Below, piece after piece: positions 8,109 through 12,785 of a DNA stretch of 64,000 nt; position 1 is the stretch's first letter; each line of letters starts with the position of its first letter. The translations under genes and the position numbers were made by a program. This DNA comes from an uncultured Bacteroidota bacterium. Its GTDB lineage: Bacteria > Bacteroidota > Bacteroidia > Flavobacteriales > Flavobacteriaceae. The notes under the pieces are model-generated. The model worked only from the letters and a program-made list of their open reading frames with translations, had not been told where the DNA came from and searched no databases. The stretch spans positions 45,844 to 109,843 of the forward strand of contig CABZAE010000004.1 in assembly GCA_902523635.1 (NCBI GenBank), written 5' to 3'.

Positions 8109-9785
8109 ATGACAATAGCATTTTTCTTAAAATCCAGACCACTAAAAGACGGGCGCAAAAAAGTAGGTTTGCAGTTTACGTTTAGTAGATACGATAGACC
8201 ACAACAACTTTTAGATATTGCAGTTAATCCTAAATTTTGGGATAAGAATAAAAGTCGAGTTACTGAAGATCATATTGAAAATGAGCATATCAACAGGACA
8301 CTTGCTGAATACAAGCATCGTATTGAAACTGCAACAACCAAGTATGAAAATAAAAGATTGAATAGGGATGGGGTTGTTGACGAAGTAATGAACAGGACAG
8401 TTAACAAGTCGGTTGACAATTACATAAAAACACAACTAAGAAAAGACATTCCTAAAGATGCTACCTATGACAGTTACGTAAATTGGTGGAATGGTTTTAA
8501 AAATATGATTGGTCAAAAAGACAAGACTTTTAAGATTGAAGATTTAATGGTCGAAAGGTTGTATTCAACTGCGAGAAATATAGGAAACAAAAAAGTAAAA
8601 GATGGGGAGATAACAACCAGGACTTATAAGAATTACCTTTCAGTATGTCAGACAGTTTTAAATCACGCATACAACAACAGAAACGTTTATGAACAATACA
8701 TTATTGCAGAGAAGTTTAGAACAACAGAGGTTTTTACAAAAAAAAGTAAACCTATGCACGAGCCTTGGGTTGTACACGATGCAATAAGAGACTTAACTAC
8801 AATAGAGCAATGGCAGGCAGTTTCGTTTTGGGTTATTTCATTTTGTCTTAGAGGGTTTCTTTATTCAGACTTATTAATGCTAAGTGATAAAAAAGTAACA
8901 GACAAAAAAGGTAAAGAAATTGTAGGTCGACAAATCTTTAATGATATGTATTTAGATACGCTTAGAGAAAAGTCTAAGATTAACATTTTTGTTAAAATAC
9001 CTAGAGATGTTTTAAGATTAATAACAATGGTCAAATACTCTTTGGTACATACTAAATTAGACAAGAAACTAAAAGGTAAAACAATACTAGCAGACATAAA
9101 TGATGTACTTAAATTTTATGATTATGACAAGGACACAAACGGAAAATTTCATAAAGGACTTTGGAGGGAGGTTAATAAAAAAACAAAGAAGTTTGGATTT
9201 AGATTTTCGGATGCGAGACAGACATTTAACCAGTATGCTCAAAGAGTTAAGGTTGACAAAGAAACAAGAGAAATACTACTGGGTCACATAGGTCAAAGGA
9301 CTATTGAACAACATTACGACAATTATAAGTTACCAGAGGTTGTTGATGACGTTGATAAGGCTCATAATGACGTCTTAGAGAAGTTTAAAGCACCTAAGTT
9401 GATACAGTTATTGATGGATAAATTAAACACTCTTATAACGCATAATAATAGGTTGCCGAAATGGTTGCTAATGCAAAGTGGAGTTCATAAAGTAGGTAGG
9501 GAGTATAAAGTCTTAACAGGCTTCAAAGATCATAAACCGACTTGGACAAATATTGAATCTAAGTACAAATGGTATTTCAAAAAAGATCAGTCAAAAGAAG
9601 ATGGGTACTGGAGCGACTTAGAAACTTGGTTGGATTCAAAAAATAAAATACACAGCACTGTATTGAAAAATCTTACAGAAAATAAGTGGGTCAAGGAAGC
9701 TAAGAAACAAGAAAAGGAGTTGAAGCAGGCAAATGATTTAAGCAAAGAATTAGCAAAGAATGGTATTCAATATGCTGCAAATTAA
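8109..9785 (+). CDS. int: Tyrosine recombinase/integrase with long C-terminal extension
   Basis: This 558-residue protein would catalyse site-specific insertion and excision at tRNA-Val. An N-terminal arm-binding-like domain (1-90, with NPKFWD) and a SAM-like core-binding domain (about 100-210) precede the catalytic domain. Its residues are R248 (CLRGF), R370 within SDAR where most relatives have HxxR, H393 (LLGH) and nucleophile Y403 (EQHYDNY). The usual first histidine is serine (S367). About 130 residues follow the tyrosine, much more than usual; they are Lys/Trp-rich and unassigned. The gene is adjacent to attL and reads into the element. Confidence 0.9.
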   Translation: MTIAFFLKSRPLKDGRKKVGLQFTFSRYDRPQQLLDIAVNPKFWDKNKSRVTEDHIENEHINRTLAEYKHRIETATTKYENKRLNRDGVVDEVMNRTVNKSVDNYIKTQLRKDIPKDATYDSYVNWWNGFKNMIGQKDKTFKIEDLMVERLYSTARNIGNKKVKDGEITTRTYKNYLSVCQTVLNHAYNNRNVYEQYIIAEKFRTTEVFTKKSKPMHEPWVVHDAIRDLTTIEQWQAVSFWVISFCLRGFLYSDLLMLSDKKVTDKKGKEIVGRQIFNDMYLDTLREKSKINIFVKIPRDVLRLITMVKYSLVHTKLDKKLKGKTILADINDVLKFYDYDKDTNGKFHKGLWREVNKKTKKFGFRFSDARQTFNQYAQRVKVDKETREILLGHIGQRTIEQHYDNYKLPEVVDDVDKAHNDVLEKFKAPKLIQLLMDKLNTLITHNNRLPKWLLMQSGVHKVGREYKVLTGFKDHKPTWTNIESKYKWYFKKDQSKEDGYWSDLETWLDSKNKIHSTVLKNLTENKWVKEAKKQEKELKQANDLSKELAKNGIQYAAN

Positions 9786-9857
9786 ATTGACAAATACAAA
9801 ATATTATTAAATATTCGATATAGTTATACTGGTGGCGCTCCAAGTTAAACGCAACAG

Positions 9858-9888
9858 TTGTTGCCCGCCCATGGCGGGCCTACAACAA
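9858..9888 (+). other. GC-rich hairpin between int and rep, candidate replication origin
   Basis: GCCCGCC (9863-9869) and GGCGGGC (9873-9879) form a perfect 7-bp stem with a CAT loop, extended outside by TTGTTG (9858-9863) and CAACAA (9883-9888) across a short asymmetric bulge. No U-tract follows, so it is not an intrinsic terminator. It is the only GC-rich stretch in an AT-rich 297-nt non-coding gap (9786-10082) directly upstream of the HUH Rep gene, where a rolling-circle nick site would be expected. The function is inferred from position and structure only. Confidence 0.5.
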
Positions 9889-9983
9889 TAAACAATAACA
9901 AAACAATTACGGGATAAGTTAAGGTTGCTTACAAGTGATCTGCATTGATGATAGTGCGGACATTTAAAGCAAGGTTAGATTAG

Positions 9984-10021
9984 TTTTTTTACCAATGCAT
10001 TGAAAATGCATGGTAAATAAA
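9984..10021 (+). repeat. Bulged hairpin repeat, copy 1 (24-nt core at 9991-10014)
   Basis: The core is identical to 11551-11574. Arms ACC-A-ATGCATT and AATGCAT-GGT pair over 10 bp with one extrahelical A and a 3-nt GAA loop. Outside the core a T-run (9984-9990) faces an A-rich stretch, which extends the stem with one mismatch. Downstream, ACAAG (10022-10026) and GGCAG (10033-10037) recur in the same order after copy 2. It lies 69 nt before the rep start. Confidence 0.75.
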
Positions 10022-10082
10022 ACAAGGTTACTGGCAGAGATGCCTGACAAGAAAATATTATATAAACTGAAGCAGTAAAATT

Positions 10083-10649
10083 ATGGCAATTACAGAGAAT
10101 ACAGAGATCAAAAGTTACTCAAATCACAAAGACAATTTGCTTAAATCTACAATAGACAGCAGCGGCAAAAAACATACCAGGAAAAGAGATAACGAAGGAT
10201 ATATGAAACTTGATAGGAGGTTTAAAAATGGTACACCTTATGATCCTGCAGACTTGCAAAAAAGAAAATATACAGTTAGAGAAAAAAGTAAATATGAATG
10301 GGTCAAACTGCTAACAAAAGAAAAATACAATACACTTGCAACAATACAATTCAGGATGCGCAACAAATATATGTTTGAAGATAAAATGAGACATCTAAGC
10401 GAACATCCAAGATCACGCAGTCTGTTCTATGCAGTTGAGCAAAATGCAGATGGGTTAGGGTATCATATACACTTGATGCTGAAAGCTACAAAAGTAGATT
10501 CTTACAATCTGTCTTATGCTTTAGATATTGCACCAAGTTGCATAACATATTTTGAAAATATTGACAATAACCAAAAGGTCTCGCGGTATGTCAATAAAGA
10601 AATGGGTAGAGACTTAACACACTATAATTTTTATAAAAATGGATTATAA
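10083..10649 (+). CDS. Rep-type HUH endonuclease
   Basis: This 188-residue protein shows the three rolling-circle Rep motifs in the right order: motif 1 LATIQF (85-90), motif 2 GYHIHLML with metal-binding H128 and H130, and motif 3 RYVNKE with candidate nicking Y169 and K172 (YxxK). The tyrosine follows the HUH pair, as in Reps and unlike conjugative relaxases, where it precedes it. No helicase domain is present, so host or helper helicase would be needed. The first 65 residues are basic and unassigned. It starts a tight operon of four genes bracketed by two identical hairpins. An IS200-like transposase is a less likely reading. Confidence 0.62.
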   Translation: MAITENTEIKSYSNHKDNLLKSTIDSSGKKHTRKRDNEGYMKLDRRFKNGTPYDPADLQKRKYTVREKSKYEWVKLLTKEKYNTLATIQFRMRNKYMFEDKMRHLSEHPRSRSLFYAVEQNADGLGYHIHLMLKATKVDSYNLSYALDIAPSCITYFENIDNNQKVSRYVNKEMGRDLTHYNFYKNGL

Positions 10650-10773
10650 CGATACAATAATATTTAAAACAAGTAAAGAAGATAAAGCAGAGCTTCAAAA
10701 AGAAGCAAATAAATTAAGAGTAAATCTTTCAAGTCTAATCAGATATAAATTATTTTCAGATGGGACTATATAG
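10639..10773 (+). CDS. 44-residue ribbon-helix-helix DNA-binding protein
   Basis: The ATG at 10639 overlaps the end of the rep gene by 11 nt, and the TAG is at 10771-10773. The short N-terminal strand (DTIIFKTSKED), helix (KAELQKEANKLR) and second helix after VNLSS (LIRYKLF) match the ribbon-helix-helix pattern of plasmid copy-number repressors and MobC-like accessory proteins. Coupling to rep suggests that it represses the rep operon or helps Rep bind its origin. It is very short, and the family assignment is by eye. Confidence 0.6.
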   Translation: MDYNDTIIFKTSKEDKAELQKEANKLRVNLSSLIRYKLFSDGTI

Positions 10774-11005
10774 AGTAAAAGCAGATGCAAACCAACCTGA
10801 AATGCAACATCTCACAGACAAACAGGTCGCGGTGCTAAAATCTACAAAAGAGATGATTCGTCAAAGACTAAAAGTCAGTCTGACTAACAAGGAGATCAAA
10901 CTATTAAGAGAAATAATGGGAGTTGCTGCAGATACCAAAATAGATAGACTTGCAGAATTATTTATATGTCAAACTTTAGAAAAATACAGTAATGGGAAAA
11001 GGTAA
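10760..11005 (+). CDS. Hypothetical element protein, 81 residues
   Basis: It overlaps the ribbon-helix-helix gene by 14 nt upstream and the next gene by 14 nt downstream, so it is clearly part of the rep operon. The sequence is helical and charged (HLTDKQVAVLKSTKEMIRQRL, then TNKEIKLLREIMG and IDRLAELFICQTLEKY) with no membrane segment or metal motif. I do not recognise the family. A helix-rich DNA-binding or replication-accessory protein is possible, but that is a guess. Confidence 0.6.
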   Translation: MGLYRVKADANQPEMQHLTDKQVAVLKSTKEMIRQRLKVSLTNKEIKLLREIMGVAADTKIDRLAELFICQTLEKYSNGKR

Positions 11006-11540
11006 AAAGTTCGTACCAATGAAAGTTCACGTGAATGAACAAGGGTATAAATATGCGCAGAAATGTGCCAAAGAAAAATTAGAAATATTATGGGCAGGTA
11101 TGAGCTGGTGTGGGTCTCACATCAATACAGATGCAATAGACAGAAAGTTATTTTTAGATGATATGGTTAAAGAGTTCAGGCGTTGTGTCCAGGAACAAAA
11201 GGGTAAGCAAATGGGAATAAAATTAACAGACGAAAAGATACTGTTCCTATTGGATATCAATGACAGTCCACTAAGTAATTATGCAATGGAGTTTAATAAA
11301 ATAGATGCAGACATTATTGTAAAAGGAGATGATTATGCTAGTATCGTAGATATAGAAAACTTTACTAGGTACACAGAAAATGAAATAGAGAATGAAAAAA
11401 TAATTAGGGGTAACAATCTTATTAAGGCTTTAGATTTAGTAGGAAAATATACTAAGGTTCTACCATTCCAGGTTCAACAGGCTACAAGTAATTTTCTGAC
11501 TTTCGATATTTCAGGCAATGGATATAAAATAAATATTTAA
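10992..11540 (+). CDS. Hypothetical element protein, 182 residues
   Basis: This is the last gene of the four-gene rep operon, overlapping the one before by 14 nt. The N terminus is basic (MGKGKKFVPMKVHV), followed by a mixed region with WAGMSWCGSHINTD and a long charged part; there is no signal peptide or transmembrane helix. I see no catalytic motif. The second copy of the hairpin repeat begins right after its stop, so its 3' end marks the boundary of the rep cassette. Confidence 0.6.
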   Translation: MGKGKKFVPMKVHVNEQGYKYAQKCAKEKLEILWAGMSWCGSHINTDAIDRKLFLDDMVKEFRRCVQEQKGKQMGIKLTDEKILFLLDINDSPLSNYAMEFNKIDADIIVKGDDYASIVDIENFTRYTENEIENEKIIRGNNLIKALDLVGKYTKVLPFQVQQATSNFLTFDISGNGYKINI

Positions 11541-11543
11541 AGG

Positions 11544-11580
11544 TTTCTGGACCAATGCATTGAAAATGCATGGTCAGAAA
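11544..11580 (+). repeat. Bulged hairpin repeat, copy 2 (24-nt core at 11551-11574)
   Basis: The core is identical to copy 1 at 9991-10014, with the same extrahelical A and GAA loop. Here the outer stem is different in sequence but still pairs: TTTCTG (11544-11549) with CAGAAA (11575-11580), leaving G11550 bulged, for 16 bp in total. It starts 3 nt after the stop codon of the 182-residue protein. No U-tract follows, so it is not a standard terminator. Confidence 0.75.
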
Positions 11581-11587
11581 ACAAGTG

Positions 11588-11642
11588 TAGTAATGGCAGG
11601 TTTTTCTTCTATCATTTCTGCTTCAGTCCCCTGCTGTTACTA
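11588..11642 (+). other. Large stem-loop whose loop is complementary to the rep leader
   Basis: TAGTAATGGCAGG (11588-11600) pairs with CCTGCTGTTACTA (11630-11642) over 13 bp including two G-U wobbles, leaving a 29-nt loop. Inside the loop CTGCTTCAG (11618-11626) is the exact reverse complement of CTGAAGCAG at 10067-10075, 7 nt before the rep start codon. This could be a small RNA or 3'-UTR element that pairs with the rep leader. No promoter for a separate transcript was identified. The rest of the 11541-11724 gap shows nothing else. Confidence 0.5.
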
Positions 11643-11724
11643 TGCTAATAACGATAAAGTAACGAGGTTAATCTGGAACTAGATAATTGTTTTTAAGGTC
11701 AGATGTTTGTAGATTTAGAGTATT

Positions 11725-11874
11725 GTGAGTGTTAGTAAACGTAAATTATCTGAAAAAGAAAAATGGGATATGGTGTCTGGAAAATTTACACCACCACCTA
11801 AAAAAAATAATAACAAATGGATAGCCGTTATAATTATTATAGCTGGTATTCTTATGTTATTATTTGGTTTTTAA
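11725..11874 (+). CDS. Small tail-anchored-like membrane protein (49 residues)
   Basis: A GTG start at 11725 opens a 49-codon frame: a charged N-terminal part (SKRKLSEKEKWDM), a proline/lysine/asparagine linker (TPPPKKNNNKW), then one strongly hydrophobic C-terminal helix (IAVIIIIAGILMLLFGF). The topology is typical of small phage or element membrane proteins. The GTG start is uncertain. Its stop overlaps the convergent gene on the other strand by 4 nt. Confidence 0.45.
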   Translation: MSVSKRKLSEKEKWDMVSGKFTPPPKKNNNKWIAVIIIIAGILMLLFGF

Positions 11875-12152
11875 TTTGTATTGAAAACTTTTAAAAAACC
11901 AACAAGTCCAAAGATTGATCCGAATACAATTTGAGCTGTATCAAAGTGGGTCATAAATAAGAAATTATAACCTTCTATTATGTATTCGTTCGTTATCATA
12001 TCACTATCAATCATAATAAAAGTAAATCCTCTTACCATCCATAGAACGAAGATGCCAAACAGACCATAAACAAAAAACATAACAATGCCACCTCCAATAG
12101 CACCTAAAGTTCTAACAGTTGAGTTTAAGAAACTAAATACAGCTTTAAACAT
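11871..12152 (-). CDS. Small integral membrane protein (93 residues), function unknown
   Basis: It has two or three hydrophobic helices (about 15-45 and 70-90) separated by a polar acidic stretch (DSDMITNEY), and it is encoded opposite to all other element genes. The size and topology are holin-like, but no family is recognised, so a lysis or superinfection role is speculation. It is convergent with the 49-residue membrane protein and divergent from the gene at 12170, with 17 nt between the two starts. Confidence 0.55.
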   Translation of the reverse strand: MFKAVFSFLNSTVRTLGAIGGGIVMFFVYGLFGIFVLWMVRGFTFIMIDSDMITNEYIIEGYNFLFMTHFDTAQIVFGSIFGLVGFLKVFNTN

Positions 12153-12169
12153 ATCTAAATATACAAATT

Positions 12170-12529
12170 ATGAGATTTCAACAAGGTAACGAATACGGCA
12201 AGCTGTCTAAACGCAGTAAAGATTTATTCAAACAAGAAATCAAGGACAAACTAAAGAATAATGTTTTTGATGTACTTTACAATATGGATGTAACAGAATT
12301 TACTACAAATCAAAAGTTAAAATACTTACAAGTTGTGCTGCCATATCTAACACCAAAATTAAGAATGTCTTATAATAATGATGTCGCTGAAGATGTACCG
12401 CTCTTTTGTGATGAGCCACCAACAATATTGGTATTTAAAAATGCAGAACAGAAGCAAGCTTACGACAATGCAACAGACGAAGAAAAAATAGAAATGGAAA
12501 AGGAATTAGCTATAAAAAATGATAAATAA
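12170..12529 (+). CDS. Phage terminase small-subunit-like protein (119 residues)
   Basis: The N terminus (MRFQQGNEYGKLSKRSKD) has the basic GN-x-x-G-K pattern, and the next part (LKNNVFDVLYNMDVTEFTTNQKLKYLQVVLPYLTPKL) follows the helix pattern of small proteins that sit before terminase genes in Bacteroidota phages. The C terminus is very acidic. If correct, it could direct packaging of the element by a helper phage. The assignment is by recollection of the family pattern, without a search; a plain hypothetical is the fallback. Confidence 0.4.
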   Translation: MRFQQGNEYGKLSKRSKDLFKQEIKDKLKNNVFDVLYNMDVTEFTTNQKLKYLQVVLPYLTPKLRMSYNNDVAEDVPLFCDEPPTILVFKNAEQKQAYDNATDEEKIEMEKELAIKNDK

Positions 12530-12573
12530 AACTATATTTGTCAAGCAATTTTAAGCATCAAAATAGGTCTATT

Positions 12574-12593
12574 GATGACCCAAATGATGACCA
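12574..12593 (+). repeat. Two GATGACC repeats, candidate right integrase arm sites
   Basis: GATGACC (12574-12580) and GATGACCA (12586-12593) start 12 nt apart, the same spacing as the left pair at 8062/8074. They lie about 90 nt inside the right core sequence. In the excised circle they would flank the core opposite the left sites, giving a two-armed attP. The rest of the 12530-12647 gap contains only a weak -7-like TAACTTTA at 12607-12614. Confidence 0.58.
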
Positions 12594-12647
12594 CAAATAT
12601 TATTTGTAACTTTAAAATTGATGTAAGTGATTGATTATCAGTTACTT

Positions 12648-12722
12648 GGGCGCTTAGCTCAGTTGGTTCAGAGCACTTGGTTTACACCCAAGGGGTCGGG
12701 GGTTCGAATCCCTCAGCGCCCA
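12648..12722 (+). tRNA. tRNA-Val (anticodon TAC)
   Basis: This is a complete 75-nt cloverleaf: acceptor GGGCGCT/AGCGCCC with discriminator A, D arm GCTC/GAGC, anticodon arm CTTGG-TTTACAC-CCAAG with TAC at 12683-12685, T arm with TTCGAAT, and no encoded CCA. It is restored by the element: the 5' half up to the anticodon arm and all upstream sequence come from the element side, and the 3' half is chromosomal. Its promoter must therefore be supplied by the element. Confidence 0.97.
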
Positions 12723-12785
12723 CGTTATCAAACTATAATTAAATTTTTTTCAATTTAAAAATAGCTTCCATAATTCCTGAATGTA

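Larger units (their letters stand above)
7944..12692 (+). mobile_element. Integrated element in tRNA-Val(TAC): tyrosine integrase + HUH Rep, candidate phage satellite
   Basis: A 45-nt direct repeat, identical over its first 40 nt, bounds the element: 7944-7988 and 12648-12692. Each copy is the 5' half of tRNA-Val through the anticodon stem. The right copy continues into a complete tRNA and the left copy does not. Between them lie an integrase gene next to the left end, a Rep-type HUH endonuclease, a ribbon-helix-helix protein, two hypotheticals, two small membrane proteins and a terminase-small-subunit-like protein. Paired GATGACCA repeats near both ends look like integrase arm sites. No capsid, portal, large terminase, relaxase or antibiotic gene is present. 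Alternatives are an integrated rolling-circle plasmid or a decayed prophage. Confidence 0.88.

Noticed and set aside
8109-9785. Bacteroidota conjugative transposon integrase
   Set aside because: The recombinase family overlaps, but no transfer (tra/mob) gene lies within the 4.75-kb bounded element.
10083-10649. Conjugative relaxase (Mob)
   Set aside because: In relaxases the catalytic tyrosine precedes the HUH motif; here HIH (128-130) precedes the tyrosine (169), the Rep order.
11544-11580. Intrinsic terminator after the rep operon
   Set aside because: The stem is strong but no U-tract follows on either strand, and an identical hairpin lies upstream of rep where termination would make no sense.
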